Assembly: GCA_944739405.2 (NCBI GenBank)
Contig: OX123205.2
Coordinates: 39,576,475 to 39,640,474 of the forward strand
Reading direction: 5' to 3'
Origin: Euclidia mi
Lineage: Eukaryota > Arthropoda > Insecta > Lepidoptera > Erebidae
Length of the DNA: 64,000 nt
The notes under the pieces are model-generated. The model ran no database searches. It was not told where the DNA came from and saw only the letters and a list, made by a program, of their open reading frames with translations. This document shows, piece after piece, positions 42,283 to 53,339 of the stretch. Numbering within the stretch: the first letter of the stretch is position 1; each line of letters opens with the position of its first letter. The translations under genes were made by a program, and so were the position numbers.

Positions 42283-44900
42283 TCATGTATTCATATTCAT
42301 ATATTTTATGGAATGAGGTTTGCAGGAATCTGTGGGTTTAAGCTTACAGATAGCTCGTATACATTTTTTATGAGCGATAAATACTTTTTCAATATTAGTA
42401 CCACTGCCCCAAAATATAAGGCCATACCGCAAAGTAGAGGCCACATACCCATGGTAAGCCGCCAATAAGGCGTCTTTATTAGCAACTTTACCGAGCATGT
42501 AGAGTGCATAAGAGAATCGATTTAATTTTGCGCATATTTTGTCGACTTGATTTTTCCAGGAAACATCATTATCGATATGGAGTCCGAGAAATTTTGTGGT
42601 ATCGGTTTCTAATATCAAGTCACCATCGTGGTCAATCTGCAAATTATTTTGAGTTGAATGTCTTATTTTAAAATTCATTATTTTGGTTTTACATATATTA
42701 ATTTAAAGGTTATTAGCATTCAACCAGTCCATTATAGAAGCAATACTTAAGTTAATATAACGTTCTATTTGTGTATAACTCCCGGCGTTACAGATAACGG
42801 CACTGTCATCGGCAAACAAGGACATCTGGTGTTTGATAGCCTTAGGCAAGTCATTTATGTAACAGATAAACAAATGTGGACCCAATACAGAACCTTGAGG
42901 GACGCCATAGGTAAGCGTTTTGCTGGATGAATAAACTATTTCTTGTTTTGTCTCAAAGTTCATCTGACATATGTGGTGGGTGGATAAGATTTTATTAATT
43001 CAAGCACGTTACCTCTGACACCATATCTGTAGAGCTTATTTAAAAGTAATTTGTGATCCACATGATCAAATGCTCTCGTCATGTCCATATACATAGCTAC
43101 AACTGGTTTTCTTTTGTCTAGATAATGATGTATTGATTCCAACAATTTATAAATGGCCATATTAATGGATTTATTTTTTCTGAAGCCCATTTGTTCTTCA
43201 CATAAAAGGTTTTGCTTTTCAAAAAAAATGGTTAACATTATTATAGATAATCTTTTCAAAGATTTTTGAAAGCACTGGTAGTAATGCTACCGGCCTATAG
43301 TTACAAATGTTTGATTTGTCATCTTTCTTATATAACGGCTTATCATTAGATAATTTGAAGGATCGCGGGAATGTACCACTTTGTATACAATTATTTATGA
43401 TATCACAGAGTGTAGTCGCTATAATAGGCGCTACTGATTTTATTACTTTGGTGTGAATATTATCATACCCAGTACTGTTCGTGTTTTTGAGATTCTTAAT
43501 TATTGAGATAAGATCTTCCGGTACCACTGGTTCCATAAACATAGACTTGTGTAATTTTATATTTATAGCAGGATGGTAACGCTGACTAACGTTTCTTGGA
43601 ATTGAGTCTAACAAAATAATCGTTAAAATGTTGAGCTATACATTTAGGGTTTGATATGTATTGACCATTTATGTTAATATTACTGATACTTATTTTAGGA
43701 TCATTCGATTTCATGAAATTAATCACCTTCCATGTTGCTTTAGACTTATTAGTGCTTGTTTCAATAAAGTTACTGTTTTGTGCTTTCTGAGTTTGTTTTA
43801 CAACATGGTGGTACCTCCTATAAAATGTTTGGAAAGCTAATCTTGTATTATTATTTGGTGTCAACCTATATTTCCATAACAGAGAACGTCTGTTTTTGCA
43901 CAGTTTAATGCCTCTAGTGATCCATTTAGGCCTGAAAATAGTCGATACTTTACACCTCCTTACAGGAAAGCAAAGATAATAAAATAATTTAAATAAGTTG
44001 TAAAAAGAATCAAAGCTTGCGTTAGGATCCTTCATTTCATAAACTTCACTAAAGCTTAAGCTCCCGATGCATTTCTTAAATAAGTTAAAGTTTTCTATGC
44101 AATAATCTCGTCTCATTAATTGAATGGAAAAAAAATCATTAATTGTGCTGTATACGCCTAATTCCAATATTTTTTTTTAACAACCGCGTAAATTGTGAAA
44201 CATGTTATCTAAACACGTACCGCTGCTGGGTCGCGTAGGTTTGTCGATTCCTATTTTAAGGTTAAATTCGTGTAATTTTCTCAATAGCAAGGAATTTTTA
44301 TTTGATTGTAGCATGTCAATATTGAAATCACCACATATTATTATTCTCTGTTGTTTTTTATAACAAAATACCTAAACTAATTTTATTGATGTCAAATTAT
44401 TAAAAAATATGTCCATTTTACTTGTGCCTGGTACCCTATACACACATAATACTATAATTTTATGGTCGCTTAATTCTACTGCACAACATCAAATCAAACG
44501 TATTGGCATCACTAAATTTTTTTACCGATTCTACCTTCGAGAAATTTATATGGTTATGGACTAAAATACATGATCCACCATTTCGATTAGGTCTAGTGAC
44601 AAATGCAAATAGTGAAAAATGCTGCTAATGATTAAAATAGGAATGTTAAGAAAATCGACGTCGCTCAATTTCATATTGTGTTCAGTAGAACATTAAATGT
44701 GCACTCTCTTATTTCTCTGATCTGATTACAAGTGTATCTAAACATTCCGTTATAATATCACCTTTACCCAAGAGACCATTAATGTTTTGATGTATTATAT
44801 TCAAATAGTTATACACGAAAAAAATTTTGATTACAATGATTTGTACAAGAGCTAGAGAGATTCAAAGAATTACAAAATAAAGAATCTTTTTTTGAAGAAA
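42283..44900 (-). pseudogene. Non-LTR ORF2: endonuclease remnant and reverse transcriptase
   Basis: The endonuclease end is recognisable by IICGDFNIDMLQSN near 44310, and its front is decayed. A linker lies at 44167-43586. Reverse transcriptase: NTNSTGYDNIHTKVIK and NYRPVALLPVLSKIFE (43614-43219); QMGFRKNKS and YMDMTRAFDHVDH, the first Asp (43259-42960); GVPQGSVLGPHLFICYIND and SLFADDSAV, the Asp pair (42963-42703). Distal part at 42678-42283: FLGLHIDNDVSWK and RYGLIFWGS. Frameshifts near 43230, 42960, 42690 and 43600 break it. It would nick DNA and prime reverse transcription at the target if intact. Confidence 0.9.
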
Positions 44901-44930
44901 TTTCAATGTTAGTTACATTATCCACACTTT

Positions 44931-45928
44931 CTAAGAAAGACGTATTATAATTATTAATAAAAAATCTAAATTTACAAATATATTTTTCATGCCATAATTG
45001 TTAATTCTTTCACTATGCTTCATAAACATAGAGTAGTCACATGCTAAGTCAGAGTTTGAATCATAAATTGTTGCATAATTATAATTTTGTATGTCAAAAT
45101 AAAGTAAATTATTGCACATTTCAATCCTAAAGTTATACATTGTTGAATAATAATGATATTTGTATGTAGGCAAACATAGTATTAAGTTTGTGTGTTGTAC
45201 TGATATTAATGACTCACGTATATTCGTTACTAATATGAAATAATTATTACTCTGTTGGAAATCCTTTTCCCCTATAAAAATCAGGCAATAGTCCCTCATT
45301 GTGAACTTTTTCAATTTAGTGTCAATGTTATGCAATAGTTTATTTACTCCACAGTTATGTGATAGATAGTGACATATTTTATGTTCCGGAAAGGATTTCT
45401 CAGCTATAGTTAGTATGGAGTTGATCTTATTACTACTAATACACAGTTTGCCTTTTTTGTCATCACATCTTATTTTGTTTGCAGTTTCCGCATAGGTGTC
45501 TTGTGGTAACGATGACGGTTGATAGGATGTGTTCTGATTCTGAACTTATATGTCGGTGTTTCATGATTTTTCGAATTGTCGCTAGAATTTTTTGTTGATT
45601 TGCTCAGTCTGTTAGGATTAGGAGTAGATACTTTTACATTTTTGTGCTTATTAGGTGTTCTAATGTCATTGCTTAAAATTTTTGTGACAGATTTAAACAT
45701 TTTATGCTTGTTATCCATTTCTTTGATGGTATTTTTTAGACCTGTGTTTCCTAAAGACAAGTTGTTTATTTCTTCATGAGCTTCAACATTCTCAGTCGAA
45801 CTCGAAATATTCGGTAAACTATTTGTGGTGCCATCTACTGTCGAGTTATGAGAACTGTCATCGTCCGATATTGCTGTTATCGATTGAGAACGCTTCCTAC
45901 GAAACGTGATATTTTCTAGGAAATTCAT
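44931..45928 (-). pseudogene. Non-LTR ORF1, esterase-like type
   Basis: Starts MNFLENITFRRKRSQ, then a long Ser/Asn/Lys-rich linker to 45470. After a frameshift there is a folded part (45440-44931) with KLCISSNKINSILTI, DYCLIFIGEKDF and LILCLPTYKYHYYSTMYNFR. The hydrophobic strand followed by G-E-x-D and I-L-C-L-P-T is the wording of the SGNH-like esterase domain found in some CR1-group ORF1 proteins; that assignment is by memory. It differs from the PHD-type ORF1 at 33.8-34.8 kb. Confidence 0.6.
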
Positions 45929-46049
45929 TTTATAATTCTCAAAAAGTCAACTGTGTAGGTGAGGTTCGATCCGACGACTTCGTCATCTCCAGTCCGTATG
46001 TGTACCTATTGAGCCACACAAGTGAGCAATTCTTACGTCAAATTTTGTC

Positions 46050-46432
46050 CGATTATTCCCGGTGTCCACCCCCTGCTTGTCCACCGCGGGTGGACAGAGA
46101 CACAAATATTTAAAAAAATTCTCGCTGTGCACCCCTGGGGGACAGCGAGAATTTTTTTAAATATTTGATTTTTAATAAACTAAGTTGACGGAGCCCTGCT
46201 TCGCAGGGCTCCTATTTTTGGGTTAAGGGTCAAAAGAGAACCTAACATAACCTATCTACCCGAATCAGAAGTGATGAAAAAACTCGTGTCTTTGTCCACC
46301 CGGGGTGGCCAGCGAAAATAATTTAAAATTAATTCTCGCTGTCCCCCAGGGGTGCACAGCGAGAATTTTTTTAAATATTTGTGTCTCTGTCCACCCGCGG
46401 TGGACAAGCAGGGGGTGGACACCGGGAATAAT
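46050..46432. mobile_element. Long-TIR MITE with 11-bp target duplication
   Basis: CAAATTTTGTC flanks both sides (46039-46049 and 46433-46443). The arms are inverted over about 100 bp: ATTATTCCCGGTGTCCACCC, GGTGGACAGAGACACAAATA and AATTCTCGCTGTGCACCCC read outward from both ends. The middle holds hairpin cassette copy 3 (GGAGCCCTGC-TTC-GCAGGGCTCC, about 46190-46213). Long arms plus a 9-11-bp target duplication suggest Mutator-like origin. No coding. Confidence 0.87.
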
Positions 46433-46537
46433 CAAATTTTGTCTTGTGTTTGTATGATGTCAGAAGCAATGTTTTTGGTTTTAATAGTATGATAAGTGAC
46501 TCATGTTGCAAATATTTTAGAGAAGTTTAACACTTTT

Positions 46538-46690
46538 AGGGGCGGAACATACCTGACCGAAGATGCGTCGAACGTATCTTCGGTCGCGTCTATTCCGTCA
46601 AATGCATCGGTACACATCTGACGGAAAATGCGTCGAGCGTATCTGCACACATTCGCTGAAAGCGTGGCTATTGTGCACACATATAAGTTT
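46538..46690. mobile_element. MITE with CTGACGGAAGATGCGTCG ends, copy 2
   Basis: GGGGCGGAACATACCTGACC, GAAGATGCGTCGAACG and then TCTGACGGAAAATGCGTCG. Only one end is clear; related to 7926-8460 and 49620-49796. Confidence 0.6.
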
Positions 46691-47704
46691 GTTCGTGCAG
46701 GGCCGTACTCAGGGCAGCTCAATATTTTACTGTCATATTCTTTTACCTAATCATTTTTCGTGTTCCCTGATGTTATGTAGACACTGAAGTCCTGTAGTTA
46801 TTTATATTGCAATTCGAGTTTGACTATTAAAAATATGTCGGACTTCGAAGATTTTTTATAGTAGCCAACAAGCGTTATTTAAATATATATCCTATTTAGG
46901 TTCAAAAATAAAAGACGATAATACGATTTGGTTACGGTTTTTCACAAAACTTATACAAATGATATAGAAGGGGTTACAGACTACGTTGCAGAGCAAGACA
47001 CAAAATGTTTTCTATATAGGCATGTATGGAAATTGTTCCCGTGGACCTTTAGCACCTCATACCCAAAAATTGGCCCTCGATCCAAGCTAGCAAATATGCG
47101 TACACTCATAGCACATACTAACACTACATTATTCTACACATTTCGTTTCTGAAAAAATAAGTAAGGTCTGGCGGCCCTGGAATCTTACGATCTTAAAATC
47201 ACCGATCTGGGAATGACATGGATATGGTATGTCCAATACCTACGAATTTAGCGTGCACACCTACGAAACGTTGAGCAAATAAAATGGCTGCCATTTGGGT
47301 TGTTCTCCAGAATGTAATCGATAACGATATGGAGCCGGTTAGAGGAGAATAATACATTTTTGTAGTAAGTTACCTTTGTTAGTTTAAATCTTTTGCCAGA
47401 TTAGTTTATTCCATAATGCAAATGTGGGCGAACATGACAAAGCGAAAGACGACCCTTGTATGAAACATGTAACAAAATATTCTCTGAGAGCCAATATCGG
47501 TTTTTAGACATATTTATGCACAAAAACAAAATTATTATTAGCAGATGTACCACAAACCTTGGCGAAAAATATGGCAATAGTGGCACATTTATTCAGTAAA
47601 CTATGGCTATCTCTTTTTTCTGACAGAGATATCCCTAAGACAAAACGAGACAACACTATGTTTGGTGGCTTTATGTCGATTTCGTATATATGTGTATAAA
47701 AAAA
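46691..47704. other. No assignable gene
   Basis: Short open frames without motifs. The segment 47160-47350 is less AT-rich and unassigned. Confidence 0.4.
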
Positions 47705-47776
47705 ATCATGGCGAAATGTGGGTGTAATATTACACCTCTGCCTACCCCTCCGGGGATACAGCCGTGAGTCTATACA
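47705..47776 (+). repeat. SINE-like repeat, family B scrap
   Basis: TGGCGAAATGTGGGTGTAAT, CTACCCCTCCGGGGATACAG and GTGAGTCTATA, matching the distal body of family B. Confidence 0.7.
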
Positions 47777-48389
47777 AATATAAAATATAATAATATATTA
47801 TGTGAATAATGTAATTTTTCTATATGTACCGTAATCTGGGGTGTATTGCAACTACTGAGGTGAATAACAACAGTTTTGCGAAAAAAGTTTATCATGGTAA
47901 TGGCAACATTTAACGTTTCCCTTTAATAAATATGTATTTTCCAAAAATTGGTACGATTTTCATATTTTAATATTGGCAGCATTTCGTTTTGACATTTGTG
48001 CAAATTCGCGGGTATTCGGGTGTTAAAGGTGTCATACAAGTTTGAGCTTGATTCGTTGCTCAAAAAACTTTACGATAATCTGTTAGAAAAACTTGGAAAA
48101 CTAGCATTTGTGTGGTTTAATGTGATAATCTAGTCTCTTGTGCGACGAATTAAATAAACAAGTGAGTAATACAGTGCATATTTTTGTAAGAATACCATAA
48201 TAATATGATTATTGAACATTTTCTCACAAAACGTGGTGAAAAACAACGCGTATTGGGGCGATTAACAACGTGTACTGGGGTGATTAACAACGACTAATGT
48301 GAGTATTGTTATGATGAATTTTATACCTATATTTCTGTTTACTGAACCTTAACTATCTTTACAGATCGATCCTTATTACTTCTCCAAAT

Positions 48390-48728
48390 ATGCCACGACA
48401 GTATAAGCTTGATTACAGAGGTAAAAGACATAAATCATATAAGAAAGAAGATCTGGAGAGAGCATTGGAAGATTTACGAGTAAATAAATTATCATATAGG
48501 GTTGCAGCAGCTAAATATAATATAGAATAAATTCTATATTATACTTATAATACCGTTCTCTATAGACATAACACGCGGAATAATGTAAAAATACTAGGCG
48601 GCCAAACAGTTGTCAGCCCTGAAGTCGAAAATGATATAATTGAGAATATTAATACATGTGCAGAATGGGGATTCCCTATGGATCAATATGATTTAAGACT
48701 TCTTGTAAAAATGTACTTAGACAAAAAA
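48390..48728 (+). pseudogene. Pogo/Tigger-type transposase N-terminal remnant
   Basis: Starts MPRQYKLDYRGKRHKSYKKE, then DLERALEDLRVNKLSYRVAAAKYNI (a psq helix-turn-helix), a stop, and after a short gap GGQTVVSPEVENDIIENI, CAEWGFPMDQYDLRLLVKMYL. The second half is the CENP-B-like second helix-turn-helix. It ends at the SINE insertion. One internal TAA in the DNA-binding part kills the frame. These domains bind the transposon ends; the DDE part is absent. Confidence 0.75.
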
Positions 48729-48730
48729 AG

Positions 48731-49085
48731 GCGGCGATAGCCGAGTGGAGACACCAACAGACTGCGATGCAGATGGTATCGGGTTCGAATCCACAGCGCA
48801 CACCAATGACTTTTCGGAGTTATGTGCGTATTGAATTGTTAATTATCGCTTGTCCCGTGCCTCGTAGAGCACGTTAAACTTTCGGTCCCGGTTGTCATGA
48901 AGGTCTTTGACAGTCGTTACAGAGCGTCAGTACCTTCTAAATAAACTGAAACTAGTCTAAACCATGGAACATCGCTATCCCTTCGGGTTGCGGAGGTCAG
49001 ACAGCAGTCGCTCTGTGGAAAAGCTAAAATTCAGCCAAATATGGTTAGACTAATACTGGGATAATGCTAAGAGAATGATGATGAA
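48731..49085 (+). mobile_element. tRNA-headed SINE, family A, copy in pogo element
   Basis: GGCGGCGATAGCCGAGTGG (box A), GGTTCGAATCC (box B), the shared body and a GATGATGAAGG end. It interrupts the pogo transposase frame directly after KMYLDKK. A target duplication is not obvious. Confidence 0.85.
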
Positions 49086-49619
49086 GGAAGTCTGTCTTCT
49101 GACTGAGATGGAGGTGAATTTCAAGAGAAGCTGATGTGATCAGTGTTGATTATTGTGATTGCTGTTTTATAACCACTGCCAATGATAAATAATGATACCA
49201 AAATATGTTACGAGTCTAATTACGTTATTTTTATGTTCCTAATTATTTAATAAAGTTGACTGTGCAATAAATCATTATTTTTTTGCTTTATTTACATTTT
49301 GACTTCTATTTCTCCAACAAAGTTCTAAATGTGTTGTATTTCACCCCTTATGTCGTTGCTAATGACCCCGTTTAAAGTATAATTTGCAACATGATATATT
49401 TTGTTCAATATAACATAGAGTTGCAATTGATCTCTTTCTGACGTGACAAAAATAAAAAAAGCAAGCCATGACTCACCTATTGAAAGCTTTTGTTCAAGCA
49501 TAAACAACGAAATAAAAATAATATGACAACTTCAATCCATAAAGGTGTTGCTAATCACCCCAGTTTACGGTACCTACTATTTGCCCTCTCCATTTATATT
49601 CCTTACTCAATGGTCAAAA

Positions 49620-49796
49620 TTCACGTGGTGCGTGGTGCGCGCGACGTCGACGGATAATCCGTTAGTACGCTCGACGTACTAACGGATTATCGGTCAGGTG
49701 TGAATGGTTGAACGTTTTTCTATACATTTGTATGTATTGGCGTTACGCGACCGATAAAACGCGACGGATCTTCCGTCAGGTATGTTCCGGCCCTTA
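49620..49796. mobile_element. MITE with CTGACGGAAGATGCGTCG ends, copy 3
   Basis: CACGTGGTGCGTGGTGCGCG at the left and GACGGATCTTCCGTCAGGTA then TGTTCCGGCCC at the right match the copy at 7926-8460. It contains a perfect 16-bp-arm hairpin (49654-49669, 49675-49690) with a 5-nt loop. Confidence 0.65.
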
Positions 49797-50366
49797 CCGT
49801 CACTGATTAATAATCACTTATTCTCTTGGACGTCGTTCTCTTGGAGTCAAGTCGGATACTAGTTTTACCTGTTTTTTTGCGTCGTTTTTCTGCATAACGC
49901 AGGTTATCTTTTTTCTTACTGGCTTCGTACAATTCGGGGTCAGCCTTAATACGAGCTCTTCGTTTTTGTTTTCGAAATTTGAAATTCTTCTGTAGTCTTT
50001 GGTCTTTTATTTCACGCCATCTAAAAAAGAGTTAAATATGTATTTTTTGTATATAAGTATGTATATGTAGTTTATGGCAGTAATTTAATTAACAAACAAA
50101 ATAATTGAATGATCCAAGTTAAAGTTCACAACCCTGGACTTGTGGTCACTTCCATGGAGTAAAAATATCAATGGAAGTGACATCCATGGAAAGCACATTT
50201 TTTGGTTCAAATACGTAAAACTAACCTAAAAAATGTCGTCTTTGCAACGTATGTCGGCAATCGTAATTTGACCATCAAACCCACAAAACAGCAAAACAAA
50301 TGTAAATTTAACATTATATACTTACTTGGCAATACAACCACAGTAGTAACCACGTATGCTTGACGA

Positions 50367-51268
50367 TAGCGATGGGCGACTCGAGTTATTTAACTCGATT
50401 AACTCGAGTTAGCCCCTGAGCGAGTCAACTCGATCTGCTTTTATGTTAACTCGAGCTAACTCGGTAGGCGTCCTTCACAATATGGCAACTCGTCAACTCG
50501 TCGAGTCGTCACCCAAAGTAACGTAACGAGTTAGGGTGAGATCGAACATAACCATGCCGTAACTCGTCAATGATTCGACTCAACTCGCTGTTAGCGAGTT
50601 GACCGAGTTGTAGTCTTGACCTAACTCGGTAGTGGCATTGTCGCTTCGTTGATAACTCGGCTAACTCGCAACTCGCTGACTCGTCGCCGCGTCGACTCAA
50701 CTCGTCAAGGTCGCGGAGTGATCCGTTGAATATAATTTTTGTTTGTAATATGATTGTTAATTTGTAATAATGTTATTGATTTGTGAGTTACATTCACGGG
50801 AGATATTTTCTCAAAATTAACCAGTGAACTGCCTATTATATCACGTTTTATTCATTTAGTGTACCTACCTAGTACCTACCAAGCGCATGAAATATTAACG
50901 AAAGAAATAAGCCGACGATCCTCCCTCTGCATTCCTACTTCCGAGTTGGCCAGTGTTAACTTGGCAGCTTGGCTTGCCTGCCTGACTCGGTCGATAGGTT
51001 TTATTTGCTTTGTACAAGTTAGACCCAGCGAGTTGACGCCAACTCGGTGACTCGGTAATTCGCTCGGCAGCTCGGAGGTTATACACAACTGTTATCGAGT
51101 TGGCACCGAGTCGACGCCAACTCCGTGACTCGGTAACTCGCTCCGCAGCTCGGAGGTTAGCACTGTTATGGAGTTGGCACCGAGTCGAGTCAACTCGAGT
51201 TGTAACTCGAGTTATTCAATAACTCAACTCGAGTAGGTCGAGTTGGAAAATTGACGACTCGTCCCATC
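50367..51268. mobile_element. Element built of ACTCG motifs, hAT-like ends
   Basis: GCTTGACGA flanks both sides (50358-50366; 51269-51277). The inner ends are CGATGGGCGACTCG and the complement of CGATGGGACGAGTCG. Dozens of ACTCG/CGAGT pentamers, often as AACTCGAGTT palindromes, fill 50376-50705 and 50930-51260, with a motif-poor AT-rich middle. An 8-9-bp duplication and GATGGG ends suit a hAT-type MITE; that is an inference. Confidence 0.72.
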
Positions 51269-51598
51269 GCTTGACGAGTTTAATTAGGTAGTTTTATTGT
51301 GTTTTCACGACAAACGTGTTACAGCCAGTAAGAAATTGACATCTCAATAAGGTGGCGAACAGGTGACGGCTTGTCATGTCACATAAATTCGGATACACGC
51401 AGTTTGTTTTCTCATTAAAAAGTTATTGTGACCTTCGTCCATGGAAGTGACTAAAACTTGAGTCACATATTTTAATTGGTTTTTTGTTCTCTTTTTTAGC
51501 AATTGGATATTAAGTTATAACCTGAACTGGGTCAGTATTTACGAGAGTTTAAGATAATAACCTTATTTTATTTAAAAATATCATGCTAAAGACTGGGC

Positions 51599-51985
51599 AG
51601 CGATAGTCGACTGGATATACCAACAGACTGCCATGCAGAGGGTATCGGGTTTGAATCCACGGCGCGCACCAATGAATTTTCGGAGTTATGTACTTATTGA
51701 ATTGTTAATTATCGCTTGTCCCGTGCCTCGGAGAGCACGCGGGACCGACGGCTTACGTCGGTCCCGGTTGTCATGAAGATCTTTGACAGTCGTTACAGGG
51801 CGTCAGTACCATCTAAATAAACGGACACTAGTCTAAACCATGGAATATCGCTATCCCTTCGGGTTGCGAAGGTCAGACAGGCAGTCGTTCCGTGGAAAAG
51901 CTAATATTCAGCCAAGTCCGGTGAGACTTGAAAGCGGACCCCAGATTGAAACTGGGATAACGCTAAGAGGATGATGATGAGGATG
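51599..51985 (+). mobile_element. tRNA-headed SINE, family A, with a local inversion
   Basis: CAGCGATAGTCGACTGGATA head, GGTATCGGGTTTGAATCC (box B, one change), the shared body and a GGATGATGATGAGG end. Flanked by ATGCTAAAGACTGGG on both sides (51582-51596; 51985-52000), an apparent target duplication of about 15 bp. The snap-back at 51740-51766 is absent from sister copies. Confidence 0.88.
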
Positions 51986-52080
51986 ATGCTAAAGACTGGG
52001 AAAAATATTATATCTGTAAATTTGCTTCAGTCACATCCACGGAAAAGACATTTTCACGACTATTTATTAATATTTAAGAT

Positions 52081-52955
52081 AATGTGATCAATTTTTTTTT
52101 TTAAAGTTTTTATGTAGTTTCACTAGACATGGTAGCACTACCTCGATAAATATATCAAGTCCACGTGCCCATTGTTATTAAAGAAAATATCTATGTCACA
52201 GATAATTTTACTGAAAATAAGAAATACCCATATCTTTATCCAATTTATTTGAAATTCACTAATAAACCGCAGACTAGTCACTTATCACTGCAGAATTCTT
52301 ACGTTCTGATATTAATTTACTATTGCACACACTTAATGTTGTAGTAATGACTGGTTTTAACACTTGGGTATATTATTATATTAAATAGTTGTTATTTGAA
52401 AATGTACTTAATTAAAGCTTTCACAAACAATGTCACTTATTACCGACAATTATTGTAGGTACTCGAGTTTAGTTATTTTATTATAAAGATTGATATTTTA
52501 TTTTATATAATCATGTACCGTAGAATTATATGACTTTAGCCCTAGGGGGTGACATTGGCCCAAAATTGCAAAAAGTTTGTACTTTCCGAGCCTTTGCCGA
52601 GAAAGAACCTACACGTAGTAATCGATAGATGGTACTAAAGAGCTGTCGGTAAAACAATTTTTTGCACTGCCGTGCTTTGCACTTATTGGTTACCTACTGT
52701 GGCTTATTTGGACGTTTCAGATTTTCGCAAAAATATTGCATTGCAAAATTTCTCGCTAAGAGGATAATTAAGGTGAGTTTATGTTTTGATTTGTATTTAA
52801 AATTATGTCTTATATACCTTACCTAGTAGTCTTAGATACCTTATTGTTTTTATGATATTGCGAAAAAAAACGCAGTGATAGACTTTTACTTAGATTTTGT
52901 GTTACTTTGGCCCATGGGCCAAAGTCATACTTGGTGATAATTTATATTATTACTT
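52081..52955. other. No assignable gene
   Basis: AT-rich. TTTAGCCCTAGGGGGTGACA (52536) and TTTGGCCCATGGGCCAAAGT (52907) look like ends of an unclassified element, but no partner was matched. Confidence 0.35.
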
Positions 52956-53060
52956 TTGTGCGTAGTATATTGGAATACGGAAGTCAAGTCTGGAATCCGA
53001 GATATGAATGGCAACGCAGGTAGAATCGAAAGTAAATTCCTATGTTACAAGTTAAATATA
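52956..53060 (+). pseudogene. Non-LTR ORF2 distal scrap
   Basis: Translates to SILEYGSQVWNPRYE, the conserved segment after the reverse transcriptase of Jockey/CR1 elements (L-E-Y-x-S-x-V-W-x-P), then decays. Confidence 0.6.
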
Positions 53061-53339
53061 AAATACAAGTCCGATCACTATCTTAATCTATGTGCTAAGT
53101 TTCATTTATTTTGCCTTTAAAGAACCTATAGCAGATGTCGTATACTTAATGAATTCAATATCCTATACCTAATGATGAGCTGCATTAATGTTTGCATGCC
53201 AAAATGGTAGAATGTACAAGGATTCTTCAACATTTCTGTAACCACCTTATTGTAAATACCTACATTCTGAGCAAATAAATGAATATTATTATTATGTTTC
53301 TCTTTTTCACGGCTATTCTTCAAAAATTTGGTGTTAGAA

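Larger units (their letters stand above)
42240..45930 (-). mobile_element. Second decayed non-LTR retrotransposon (CR1/Jockey group)
   Basis: Right to left: ORF1 (45928-44931), endonuclease remnants, reverse transcriptase and distal region. The left end lies near 42240 with no clear tail. It is less degraded than the copy at 30.7-34.8 kb, with longer open segments. Confidence 0.85.
47829..49570 (+). mobile_element. Pogo-like DNA transposon with nested SINE
   Basis: TA at 47827-47828 and 49571-49572. The ends CCGTAATCTGGGGTG and CACCCCAGTTTACGG are inverted with one mismatch. GGGGTGATTAACAACG repeats lie inside the left end. It contains the psq-type transposase start (48390-48728), cut by a SINE at 48731. 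The catalytic domain is missing. Confidence 0.8.
49800..52080 (-). pseudogene. Second copy (5' part) of the transposon-like gene
   Basis: 49820-50032 reads, on the minus strand, RWREIKDQRLQKNFKFRKQK, then ARIKADPELYEASKKKDN and a basic end. This resembles the basic N-terminus of the gene at 35.2-38.1 kb (REWRERKARSRQNKKRN). A TTTTTTAG acceptor precedes it. To its right lie TCACTTCCATGGA-type motifs at 50145-50190, 51440-51470 and 52025-52045, separated by the ACTCG element and a SINE. The rest of the gene is missing to the left, where a MITE abuts. Confidence 0.5.

Noticed and set aside
45948..46018. tRNA-like sequence on the minus strand (TGTGTGG / CTACACA acceptor pairing, box-like blocks)
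   Set aside because: The D-arm does not pair and box B is degenerate; more likely a SINE head or chance.
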